From Ilyonectria destructans (Eukaryota; Ascomycota; Sordariomycetes; Hypocreales; Nectriaceae): a stretch of DNA of 64,000 nucleotides. Position 1 is the stretch's first letter; each line of letters starts with the position of its first letter. Location: positions 558,001 through 622,000 of the forward strand of contig JAHEWK010000004.1 of the NCBI GenBank assembly GCA_020740775.1, in the 5' to 3' direction. The notes beneath the pieces are model-generated. The model searched no databases. It had not been told where the DNA came from and saw only the letters and a list, made by a program, of their open reading frames with translations. Made by a program: the position numbers and the translations under genes. This document shows positions 54,325-64,000 of the stretch, piece after piece.

Positions 54325-57009
54325 ATGATTCACCCACAACTCACCTTGAGCATGACCGCCCGCCTACTCTCCGTGTCCTTCGCCATCATCCTCGTCCTCG
54401 CCATCATCTTCGAAAGCCTCTCCACCAGCGACGACCCCCACCGATGCCGAGCTATCCTGGAAAAGGGCAGTTGGATCCACGAGCCCGACGAGCATGGCGA
54501 CCGCAAGCCCTTTACCAACTGGCAACCCGACGGCTGCATGATGCGCACTTACACCAAGGAAGACATCCAGACCTGCTTCGGCAATCGACATCTGCTCTTT
54601 TCCGGTGATTCGACCACTCGACAGGTCTTTTGGGGGATGGCCCGCCTCGTGAGTATTGCCCCTTCATGCGTTGCTGTTCTGAGCACTGCGAGAACACCTT
54701 GCTGATCGTGATGCCTCACCTTAGCTGGAACCCGAGAAGGCCAAACAGGGCCGAGACCATGCCGAGATTCACTCGACATACGATATGACGTTCGGCGGCG
54801 TCCGCATGAAACAAATCTGGAACCCCTACTTCGAGACCGGAGAGCGCAACACCAACCTCACCAGAGAGCTCCAGCTCTTTGCCAAGGAGAAGCACAACCC
54901 CGTCCCCATTGAGGAGCAAAAGAGCGCTGCCCTCATCATGCTCGGCGCTGGCAGCTGGTATGTGCTCTCCTTCAAAGAGCCCGATTCCCTCACCAGGTTT
55001 CAATCCGCCTTCAACAACATCACCGACATCCTGCGCCTCCAGGACCTGCCCACTTTTGGCACCTCGCCCATGGACCCCATCGACGGCGTCGGCAATGAAC
55101 TCTTCGTTGCTCCCGTGGCTGTTCCGTTCTACGACGAGCTCCCTGCGCACCGTACCGGCCCCAATGGCATCCACAAGGGCGAGGTTGAGGCCATTGACGA
55201 ATTCCTCGTCGACGTTTCCGCGAAGCGCAACTTCCCCCTGATCAACGCTTTCCCCGAATTGTCTCACAATCAACCCGAGGCTATGGTCGACCGATTTGAG
55301 ACGGGTTTCCACGTCATTGACTCCGTCGCCGAGATCAAGGCCCAAATCCTCCTCAACATGCGCTGCAATGCCAAGCTCGACAAGCTCCAGGGCTATCCCT
55401 ACAACAGGACCTGCTGCACCGACTATGGCTCTCCGACCTGGATCCAGATCATCGTCCTGGGCGTGGCCGTTCTCTACGTCATCCTCTGTACCGTCCTCGA
55501 CATCATCGACATCTTCAGCGGCTCTGAATCTACCCGCAGCCCGATCCTCTCCCTCAAGGTCGGCATCTTCGCCGTGGCCCTGCTGTTCTGCTACTTTGCC
55601 GATCGCACCCAGCTCTTCGCCAAGGGTAACAAGGAGTTTGTCATGAATGAGTTCCTCATCCTCTTGGCCGTTTCCTCCATTCTCGCCCTCGTCACCATTC
55701 GCAAGACGCAACCCCGACAGGCGCGCACCCCGGCTGCCCCCGTCACCGCCGCCCCTGTCAAGGAGGACGCCGGCATCCTTTCGCGGGACCAGACCGAGGA
55801 GTGGAAGGGCTGGATGCAGGCCGTGATTCTCGTTTACCACTGGACCGGTGCCTCGACCCATCTCGGAATCTACATGTTCGTTCGGTTGCTTGTTGCGTCT
55901 TACCTCTTCCAGACTGGATATGGTCATACCATTTACTTCCTGTCTAAGAACGACTTCTCCTTCCGCCGTGTTGCCGCTGTCATGCTGCGCATGAATATCC
56001 TCAGCTGCGCCCTCCCTTATGTCATGAACACCAACTACATGTTCTACTACTTTGCCCCCCTCGTCAGCTACTGGTTCATCATTGTCTACTTGACCATGGC
56101 CATTGGCTCCAAGTACAACGATAACTCCACGGCGGTTCTGTGCAAGATCACAGTCGCCCTCCTCCTCAACTTGGGCATCACGAGATGGACCCCCGTCACC
56201 AAGTGGGTCTTTTCCATCCTCGAGGCTGTCTTCCGCATCGAATGGGATCTCCACGAGTGGGAATTCCGCGCAAGTCTCGACGGCGTCGTTGTGTTCGTCG
56301 GCATGCTTGCAGGTCTCGTCCAACAGCGAGTTGCGCGAGACAAGTCCTGGCTCACCAACTACAAGACGGCCATCGTGCCCGCACTTTTCTCCATCGCTGG
56401 CTATTGCAATTTCGCATACCATTTTGAGGCCAAGCAGGATTACAACTGGTTTCACAGCTTCGTGTCCTTCCTACCTATCCTGGGCTTCATCGCGCTGCGA
56501 AACTGCTTCACTCCCCTCCGAAACTACTACTCGACTGCATCCGCATGGCTGGGCCGTTGCTCTCTCGAGACTTTTGTCCTCCAGTACCACATTTACCTGG
56601 CCTCCGACACCAAGGGTGTTCTTCTCCTGGACATGTTCCGGGGTGGTGACGGTAGCCTGCTCGGCGACCGGTGGAGGGACCTGGTGGTTATTGTGCCCGT
56701 TTTCATCTGGCTCAGCCACTGCGTGGCCGAGGCCTCTGGTATCATCGTCAAGCTGATGACGGACAAGCCCAAGGAGTCAGACTATGACGAGGAGGACGAG
56801 GAGTTGAAGATTGTTGAGCCTGCCTGGGGCGGTTACAGCCTTCTTCAGGGCCACAGCCTTGACCGCGCCACTCGAGTCGTCAAGGCCGTAGGATCGGACC
56901 TGCGGATCCATGTGGCAGCCATGTTGGGTGCGATGTGGCTACTCAACTGGGTAAGTTGACCCTAAACTCAGTCTGGATACAATACTAACAAGTATTCTAG
57001 TTGTACTAA
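54325..57009 (+). CDS. Cas1-type polysaccharide O-acetyltransferase (PC-esterase + 10-TM acyltransferase, 852 aa)
   Basis: Exons 54325-54648, 54725-56950 and 57001-57009 (Leu-Tyr-stop) give 852 residues. After a signal-anchor (ARLLSVSFAIILVLAIIFES) the lumenal esterase-like part carries the GDS motif in HLLFSGDSTTRQVFWGMARL and a later NAFPELSHNQPEAMVDRF (DxxH-like region). From about residue 330 come ten or more TM helices with QAVILVYHWTGASTHLGIYM, the Cas1p acyltransferase hallmark, and SLETFVLQYHIYLASDTKGV. This matches Cryptococcus Cas1 and human CASD1, which O-acetylate glycans in the Golgi. The acidic cytoplasmic segment DYDEEDEELK follows. A 579-codon antisense ORF over this gene is a codon-bias shadow. 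Confidence 0.93.
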
Positions 57010-57480
57010 ATGCGAACTCTTTCCTTGTCTGTAAAAAAAAGAACTAGAGTCATTTGCTCGGGGGGTGTCCCTTATACCTTAGAACGGCGCATGACGGGGA
57101 ACGCGGAGATTCTTCCTAGAACATCATCTTTATTTTCAAACACTCGGCGGGTCTAGAATTACACTCTAGTTATGAAACTTGTCATGGGTACACGTGAATT
57201 CGACAGACACGATAATCTGTGGGACATTGCGCTGCATGCTTTTATTTTAACTTGTTCAATCAATCTTGTTGAAGAACCATTGCCATCTAAGTGCGAGAGT
57301 GATGTCCAACTAGGTTTGCTTTGGCAATCTTGCATGCCATTTCTTTCCTACTGAGAAGGCTGTTCGAGCCAGACAACCGTTCTCAAAAACTCAAGCCATG
57401 CAAATTGTGGGGTTGGTTTAACGAGAGTGTGTAAGCGGCACGGGTATGGAATATTTAACTAAAAGCATACTTGTTCATCA
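57010..57480. other. Intergenic region between convergent genes
   Basis: 3' flanks of the Cas1-like gene and the SDR. A 60-codon ORF at 57172 has no support. Confidence 0.5.
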
Positions 57481-58575
57481 TCATCTGCGGGCATCTCCTA
57501 AGATAGTCTCCCCCTTGGTCATCGCCGTCCATTTCCAACACGCCTCCCAAAGAAGGAGACGTTTTGCCTTGTCTCCAACCACCTTGGCCGGCTCCGTTGC
57601 TTTGATCCCGACATGGTATCCATTAACACCATTAAACTTTTCTCCAACGCTCAGCTCCACCAAGTCTCGGGCCGAGTCTGCTGATCGGCGGACTTCCGAA
57701 GTAAATCGCCCTACAAGAGGCAGCAGAGTGTTGGCAATAGCGAATACGAGCCTGATGGCGGCTTTTTGGTGGGTGTGCGCTCGCGAGTCTACTAAACCTC
57801 CTGGGTCCATGGTTGTGACGCTGATGCTGGATAATTTGGGGTCCTAAACATCGCAGTTAGTTAAACCTCTATGGTCAACTTGTGGAGAGTTGTGCTCGGT
57901 AGTTGCTGGTAAAGGCAGGCGAGCTTAATACATACTTACCTGCTGAAATTTCTCGATTAGGTCCTGCATGAACATGACGTTGGCTAGTTTCGTGGTGGCA
58001 TATCGTTGGAAACCTCGGTCATGCTCATCTCCTCTATCATCAGAACTTGGGTGTATGAGAGTGTCGATTTCGCTCGGAAGTTCGGCACCAAGCTTCGAAA
58101 TAGGGACTGGTTTCTCGGGGTAGTGGCTGGACGAACCCAGCATCACAACTCGTCCATTGGGAGCCATGGATTTGAGCAACTTGAGAACAAGCATGTAATG
58201 AGCCAGATGGCCAACTTGAAACGTCCTTTCGAACCCATCTGCGGTAGACTGCTGGCCGCTCAGTGACCACGTAAAGGCATTGCAGACGATTGCAGCGAGG
58301 GGGGGCAACTCTGCTTTGGAAATGCGCTCTGCGACGCGGTTGGCGAATGATCGGACATTTTCGATTGAAGCGAGGTCGAGCGCTTCGATGTGAGCACGAG
58401 CATCGTCGTGGGAGGATATTACGCGGGCGAGGTTTGCGGTATTCGGGTCTGATTCTGGCGAAGGGTTGCGCACGGTTGCGATTATTGTATATGATGGATA
58501 GGATTCTAGGAGGCGCTCGACGAAAGGGAGTCCCAGGGATCCGTTTGCGCCGGTGATGAGGATTGTACCGGCCAT
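57481..58575 (-). CDS. Short-chain dehydrogenase/reductase, retinol-dehydrogenase-like (332 aa)
   Basis: Exons 58575-57940 and 57843-57481 join in phase 0 (KFQQ|DPKLSS). The N-terminus MAGTILITGANGSLGLPFVE holds the TGxxxGxG cofactor motif; IIATVRNP follows beta2, and VMLGSSSHYPEKP and QRYATTKLANV carry the active-site Ser, Tyr and Lys. Length and the HYP segment fit the RDH/WW-domain-oxidoreductase-like SDR group, often found in mould secondary metabolism. The cofactor is probably NADP(H) (Arg after beta2). It lies between the Cas1-like gene and the Zn2Cys6 gene, both nearby; the regulator might control it, but this is inference. Confidence 0.9.
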
Positions 58576-58990
58576 GTTGAATCTACTAGTTGGACCGTTC
58601 GAATGTGATCAACAGAGAAGGCGTTTAGGGAGATGGAGTGTAGTATTTATACTATTTCCCTGCTATTAATCCCTCCTTTCACCATGGAGCCACTGTGTTT
58701 CTTCTAGACCAAGCTCATATTAATATCCCACAGCTGTCGCCTTTCATTGGGGATAATTACGGGCTGGAATAGGGACGGAGTACGCGGAGTCGCACGGAAC
58801 TCCACGGAGTTCAAGCCCCACACCTCTGCGCGGAGCTTCGTGTCTACGGACTTGGATCGGATGTTTGGACGTCCATGGTTGTTTCCAGTGGTACAAAACG
58901 AGAAGTGTAAAGAATTGGGCAATATGTTCTTAGTTACCTCTTCCCTTCCTAAGCCAACGACCGGAACGACCGACCGCGACCAGCCCATGA
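58576..58990. other. Intergenic region between two minus-strand genes
   Basis: About 410 bases holding the SDR promoter and the 3' end of the regulator. TA-rich near 58640. No gene. Confidence 0.5.
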
Positions 58991-61083
58991 TTACATGTCC
59001 ATTTCAGCCGAAGTTGCCCATTCAAACGCCGGCACAAAGTCATCATCCATCAAAGCAGAGAATTCCGTTACGTGGCGCTGGGCTATACGCTTCACCTGCC
59101 CACGAGCCCGTCGATCCAGTCCGTCGGCAATGCTGAGCAGACCACAGTACTGATGCGGGGATTGCAGCTTCCTCTGGCTGAACATTTCGCGCCCGCGATT
59201 GATCAACTCTCGATCCGTTGCGACGAGTTCGTGGTCGGGGAACTCAATCATGTTGACAATTAGGATGATCAGGCACGACGAGGCGCCACATGTCTGAAGC
59301 CTGTAGTTGGTTAGGTATGATGGTTGTCTCAGGCCATAGGGGAGAAACTTACCAAAAGGAATACTCTGTTGGCTTGCCCAAGTTAGCCAATCTCAGACAG
59401 TATCGGCAATACTTGACACACTCTCCCCAGCCGCTAGGCAATGGTGCCAGGTTCGAGCGAACCACCTCCCCATCAGCTTCGTCTTCCCTAATCTCAATGA
59501 CGGTCGGGGAGAGGTAGCAGTTGACCCGGTTCAACCAACCATCATCAAACAGAAACACGGAGTGGATCCTAAACAGACACTCCAAGTGTCGATAGTATAG
59601 GTTCATGATGGTCTGAATGTACATCCGAGGGAGTTTCCCCACGGTTTCGGCGTCTTGGAATTCTTCCGGAATTTTCTTGTGCCAGTCGTAAAGCAGATGT
59701 TCAATGCGAGAAATGCTAGCTAGTCTCTGTTGCGGGCTAAGATTCTGTGCCTTGCGACTGTAGAGAACGTCGTAAGCTTTGCCCTCGATAAAAGCAAGCT
59801 GCACGCGGGCGCGCAAGTAATTGAATCGAGCGTTGTTTTTCGTCGAGTGCAAGACGCCCATCCCATCCTCGGGATCCTCTTCGGGAAGTTCTACATCTGT
59901 CTCGCCGTCGAGCTGGGTATACGGGGCTTTGACTCGGAGAGACAAGTCCTGGAAAGTTAGCGACTCGCCAGCGATGTCATGGGCTTGCTTACTCTGTCCA
60001 CTATGTAGGCAATCCAGAAGATGCGACATCTGCGCAATGCCGCTGCGGGCGAGTGGCCGATGAGGGCTTGTTTCGAGGGCAGTCGCATGCTCTGGGCCAG
60101 GCGGGTGACGCTCCCTACCAAGCCAATCGCCAGTTGAGGATCCGGGCATCCTTGGAAGACTATCAATAGGCCTAAGAGCACTTGAACTCCAAGCAGATCT
60201 TCACTCCAAGTCATCAAGTCCGCCATTGCGGACTGCACGTTGCGCACACAGAGGGCCAGCCTCGGTTCGTCCATGCACATGTCGTCTATAATGCGAAAGC
60301 TGATTGCTACGACGACGTTGATAGCCGCCCAAGGAACCACCGAGCGCTTCGAAGGGAATGAATACCAGTCCAGCAACATGCGCATAAAGGTGGGTTCGTC
60401 AAAGAGCGGAGTGAGGCGGTTGTAGTTTTGGAAATAATTGTCCACGATGGGTAGGAGCTCTGGTAAGGGTGGAAGCTCCGGCTGCGCCTTTGTGTTCATC
60501 AGATCCCCTTGTATTGGCTGAGGAGAAAAACCTATATATGCTGGGTTTGCGGGCTCGGCGTCGTTCCACGTGTTCACTGGCGAAGAACCCCACGACTCTA
60601 GGCGGCTGGTTGCTCCCAGGTTAGAGGTGACAGAGTGTGTGGCCTCGTGAGCTTCTTGCGAAAGCGCCTCAACAACACTCGCTGTTGCGAGCTGTGCTAA
60701 ATGGGATTCGATATTTGCAAGGCGAGCTTCCATAGCATCCACCCGGTCCGGTCTAGATCTCACATTAGCACAACAATATATCGGTCAGCAGTAGTGACCA
60801 ATAGAGCAACACATCTTACTGCGGCGCTGGCGACACTGCTTGTGTAGGCTCACTGCCCCGTGGAGCTCTCCTCTTCCCCGTGTTAGTAGCTGTGATTTTG
60901 CACACGACCCCATAAAGAATGCAGTTGGAGCATGTCGGCTTCATGGAGTCGCATTTGATCTTTCGCGTGACGCAGAAGTCGCAGGCTGACAACGAGGTTA
61001 GAGGCTACACGGTAGCTATGAGCGAATACTCCCAGGCCACAGTTCTTACCTTTACGCCTGCGCGCATGTGCAGCGACTTCCAT
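58991..61083 (-). CDS. Zn2Cys6 transcription factor with fungal-specific middle domain (623 aa, 5 exons)
   Basis: Exons 61083-61050, 60985-60820, 60758-59993, 59948-59353 and 59300-58991 join in phase. The zinc cluster is complete: ACDFCVTRKIKCDSMKPTC then SNCILYGVVC (Cx2Cx6Cx6Cx2Cx6C). A coiled segment DAMEARLANIESHLAQLATA provides the dimer helix. The fungal_trans domain spans about residues 140-420 (PLFDEPTFMRMLLDWY, VGSVTRLAQSMRLPSKQALI, RCRIFWIAYIVDRDLSLRVK). Nuclear activator or repressor; target genes unknown but the adjacent SDR is a candidate. Intron 1 starts directly after the basic MEVAAHARRRK, before the first Cys. Confidence 0.93.
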
Positions 61084-62079
61084 TATTGATGGTTGATTGA
61101 GAGGATTGAATCTCCGCGATGCATGTCGATTGGAAGCGGTCTAATCGTGGCCTGTTACTAATCCACTTTCCCCAGCGCGGAGTTTAGCGGGGCTTTGAAA
61201 GCCTCCGAACGCGTGAGGCTAACATTCACAATGCCAATGAACAACTACCATCTATCCCGAAATACTCTACCTATTTAACGCAAAATATTTTGGCTATCGG
61301 GGTTTAATAAGAGGGATTGTTTATTATTTCGTCAGACCAAAAGCTGGTTCAAGGAGGTGTAGAAGCCAATTGGAAGCCGCCATCTCAAGGAAGCCGAGTG
61401 CCACGGCCCGGATGACAATCTTTTTCCGACCAAAATGACCAGTGGTTTGCAACTCTACAAAAATTCGACGAAACGGCATAATAGACGAAGCTACGTATAT
61501 AAGCCGTGTCTTCAGAAGCTTTTGACTAGACTGCGATCCTCAGTCATTAACACAACGTGGTGGTTACCTTAACCCCCCCTACCTGCTAACTATTACGAGG
61601 CATCACCTGTGCTCAGCCCACTCCATCTGATGACCGTTACAGAATGTGATTGCTATTACTCAACCTGACGTATTGGTCTCACTAGACTATACATCCCAAA
61701 CACCCCGCTAACCCTAGCCGATGCCTTTTTGTAAACGTGATCCTCAGAAGCAAGCTCAGCCCCAGCCTCGTCCAGCTCAGCCTAGCCCTAGCCCAGTCCT
61801 AGCTTAGCCATCTAAGCCTCGCAGTCACAGTCCAGGCGCAACTCATTCTCTGGGCTCATTTTAACTTTGAACCTAACTGTAACTGAATAGCTGCCATACC
61901 TTACACTTTCCGCAGAGTAGTGCGAATCTAGTGGCGGAGGCAGAGCCGCAACAATATTGAACAAAGGTTTCTGACAACGGCAGCCTAATTCCGCATCTTA
62001 AAACCGAAAGATCCCTATAGTTAACAGGCTTTCCCAGCCAGATTCCTCACTTCTACACAATCCCTTCAATTTTACCGAT
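61084..62079. other. Intergenic region with P/Q-rich low-complexity DNA
   Basis: Upstream of the regulator (leftward) and of the membrane protein (rightward). Bases 61740-61805 contain imperfect repeats of CAGCC/TAGCC words (a 28-codon low-complexity frame rich in Pro, Gln and Ser). No gene is seen. Confidence 0.5.
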
Positions 62080-62943
62080 ATGATGGCTTCTCTCTTTAAC
62101 ACGCTCAGAGGCTTCCAGATCCCAGCCTGGCTAAGCCTGCCATGTACTATTATTACGGATACATATGTCCGACTTTCAACCGCTGGAAAAACTTCCTATA
62201 ACGCTCTGAAAAAACACCGTGTCTATATCGTCAAAGCTATTATCACCTTCCTCACAATCATGTTGGCTGCGGTTTCCGTATATGCGGCATTCATTGCAGC
62301 ACATGATGCGCAGTGTCAGCTCCGTCTTGCGCAATGGCAGTACTGCGAGGTGTTTCCGGAATCTGGTAGAGATCAAGCTTGCCAAGCGATACTGGCTGGC
62401 TCCTTGCCGATACGATCGGGGGGCTGCAGCGGATATGGAACGTATGCCGAGCTGATCATATCCATCACCGGGCCATACATACAACAATATAGTCGATGCG
62501 GTGACTTGCTTGCATGGGGGACACCTTGGTGGCATAATCGAGGGGGCTTCTACACTATGGGTGCTATTCGCCCCATGTTCTGGCGATTCCCAGATTTGTA
62601 TGTGATAGCTGATTACCAAAGGGGAATACCTGGAGTCATTTGCTTTCTTGCCGTTTCTTTATATTGGCTGCTTCGGAGGCCCAGCAGGGGCAGAAAACAT
62701 GTATTGACCGGTACGGTGTGTCTGATAACATTCTCAGCTCTGGAAATCTTTTCCTGGTGGATTATCAAAGCGGAGGCTGATCTTGAGAAGACATGTTGGG
62801 TTCATATCACCAAGGACCGCACGACTGGATGTCCTCGAGTTTGTGTAGAAGAGCATGGGTGGGTAGTGACGGCTTTGGAGAGGTTTCAGGAAGCTTCATT
62901 TTGGGATGCATTTACACCTCCAACTCAAGACTTAGGTTGGTGA
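62080..62943 (+). CDS. Uncharacterised membrane protein (287 aa)
   Basis: A single open frame of 287 codons (start at 62080 or the adjacent Met at 62083). Hydrophobic helices: IVKAIITFLTIMLAAVSVYA (about residue 50), GVICFLAVSLYWLL and GTVCLITFSALEIFSWWII. The segment between the first and second helices has many Cys (CQLRLAQWQYC, DQACQAIL, GGCSGYG, SRCGDLL), likely disulphide-linked and lumenal or extracellular. No family is recognised. No splice sites were needed. Function unknown. Confidence 0.65.
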   Translation: MMASLFNTLRGFQIPAWLSLPCTIITDTYVRLSTAGKTSYNALKKHRVYIVKAIITFLTIMLAAVSVYAAFIAAHDAQCQLRLAQWQYCEVFPESGRDQACQAILAGSLPIRSGGCSGYGTYAELIISITGPYIQQYSRCGDLLAWGTPWWHNRGGFYTMGAIRPMFWRFPDLYVIADYQRGIPGVICFLAVSLYWLLRRPSRGRKHVLTGTVCLITFSALEIFSWWIIKAEADLEKTCWVHITKDRTTGCPRVCVEEHGWVVTALERFQEASFWDAFTPPTQDLGW

Positions 62944-64000
62944 TGTGTTGTTGGTATCCAGGGCCATTCTTGGCTCTTGCTTTTTCGAAGGATCAATAGC
63001 GAACGGCCTTCAATAGCAAGTTCGGCCTTATTAGGGACCATTAGCGCAACCTAGTTGGTCAGTATGTAAATTAGGTCCGTCAGATTGGTAGATATCAACG
63101 GACAAAGGGCCGTCACTAACACTCACCTTTATCATCCGTCAGAATCCATAATTGCCGGTTTTTCGGGCACAATGTTGTGGCATCTTTATATGAATCATTT
63201 GATTTGACAGTACCGGGTGTAGTAGCAATTTTTATGCGATATTGTATCGTCTTATAAGACAGTATGTAGGGCCAGTCTGGATCCAAAGGATAAACCGGCG
63301 TAAGGCTATGTTGGCAGATAGGTTGGAGTGTAATACTGACCGGTTGTGGTGGGTAGCAGTTGGTATTGATTAAGGTAATCAAGTTGTATCAATAGCTAAA
63401 ACATATAGTGTACTATGTACTGTCCTTGGTCCCCGGGCAGCAAGGTTATTTCCTATGGTTAAGAAGATTGGAGCCAGAAGGGTTGAATTGAAGGTTTGAG
63501 GCAAATGTGCAATATGCCTACTGGATAAGCTACTACCTTCGGGCACTGGGTGCAGTGCTACATGTGTGCACCTATTGTTTGCAACTACTTTATCTACCTG
63601 ACGATAATGAGTAAAGCTAAAAAGTCCACATACTGTCCTCGATACTTGCGCTCAGTGATGTTTGCTCACGTTTCCTCACTCTGGGCTCGGGTGTAAGTGA
63701 GCTCTCTGGTATTTGCTCGTGCAAACGTAATTAGGCCGCTTACTTCAAATCGGCAGCTCATGTAGCTGGGGACCTACCAAAGTTCCAACAGTTGCCGTGA
63801 GGATGGGATTCAGGGAGCTGCCCTTTCTCCGCGACGCTTGTCTCAACAACATCAGGCTTCGCGAGCTGTTGACCTCGCCTTAGAGTGCTCTTTCCTGTGT
63901 TATGCTTTCGGCTCCCTGAAGCCTCGACTTCCTGAACCTCACGCCCGCGACCTTACCTGCGGCTTTCAGCTGTTCTGACCGACCTTTGCCATTCCGGCTA
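62944..64000. other. Terminal region without a recognisable gene
   Basis: Only short ORFs (e.g. 63116-63382 minus). From about 63,640 on, the sequence has short GCTCA/GAGCT words, possibly the edge of a repeat outside the window. Nothing can be assigned. Confidence 0.4.

Noticed and set aside
54716..56455. 579-codon ORF antisense to the Cas1-like gene
   Set aside because: It mirrors the strongly biased codons (C-ending) of the real gene on the other strand. It has no domain, and its composition (Glu/Asp/Gly/Val-rich) is the usual antisense shadow.
1..64000. CRISPR array, bacterial operons, rRNA genes
   Set aside because: No regularly spaced short repeats with unique spacers were seen, and no rRNA-like sequence. 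Gene structure is eukaryotic throughout.

Overview
The window reads as nuclear DNA of a filamentous ascomycete (Pezizomycotina). Genes are split by short GT-AG introns of about 45-70 nt with CTAAC-like branch points. The gene set is typical of moulds: two Zn2Cys6 regulators, several MFS carriers, a Cas1-type acyltransferase, a fasciclin protein and a STAND/NLR receptor. No species can be named from the sequence alone. Intergenic stretches are long, and several hold decayed genes or a LINE relic.

Layout. 0-15 kb: the 3' end of an amidase; a very large orphan ORF (-); a PgdA-like polysaccharide deacetylase (-); an SDR (+) convergent with a 2-oxoglutarate/Fe(II) oxygenase (-); an ankyrin protein cut short inside a repeat (+); a secreted two-domain fasciclin protein (-). 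15-22 kb: a SIRT6/7-like sirtuin (+), then about 4 kb of relics: a LINE reverse-transcriptase fragment, a diverged ~100-bp repeat pair, an F-box-like fragment and a broken APH-type kinase. 22-30 kb: a ten-exon sugar transporter (+), a CocE/S15-type hydrolase with only phase-0 introns (+), an orphan ORF with a weak HMG-like end (-), and a 3-hydroxyacyl-CoA dehydratase (-).

31.5-35.2 kb is the most interesting locus. A HeLo-like protein (-) and an NB-ARC/TPR NLR receptor (+) are divergent, with only 173 bp between start codons. The effector C-terminus and the receptor N-terminus carry the same amyloid-type motif (FGDYNQGVQAGVSNAPIN versus FGDWNHGVQVAQNYAPIN). This is the layout expected for prion-templated NLR-to-effector signalling in fungal regulated cell death. 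The receptor's P-loop is interrupted by a 51-nt intron that stays open in frame if it is not spliced, and its TPR array is a nearly homogeneous 126-bp tandem repeat.

36-49 kb: an allantoate-type MFS carrier (-) with a 20-bp tandem repeat upstream; a GC-rich region without clear genes; a decayed membrane-protein exon; a Zn2Cys6 regulator (-) divergent from a fatty-acid 2-hydroxylase that carries a frameshift; a seven-TM-like fungal membrane protein (+); and a truncated CHAT-domain relic. 49.5-54.3 kb has no convincing gene. 54-64 kb: a large Cas1/PC-esterase O-acetyltransferase (+), an SDR (-), a second Zn2Cys6 regulator (-) and an orphan membrane protein (+).

Exon borders were read by eye from splice consensus, reading-frame phase and family conservation. 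Splice choices given as alternatives should be tested with RNA reads.
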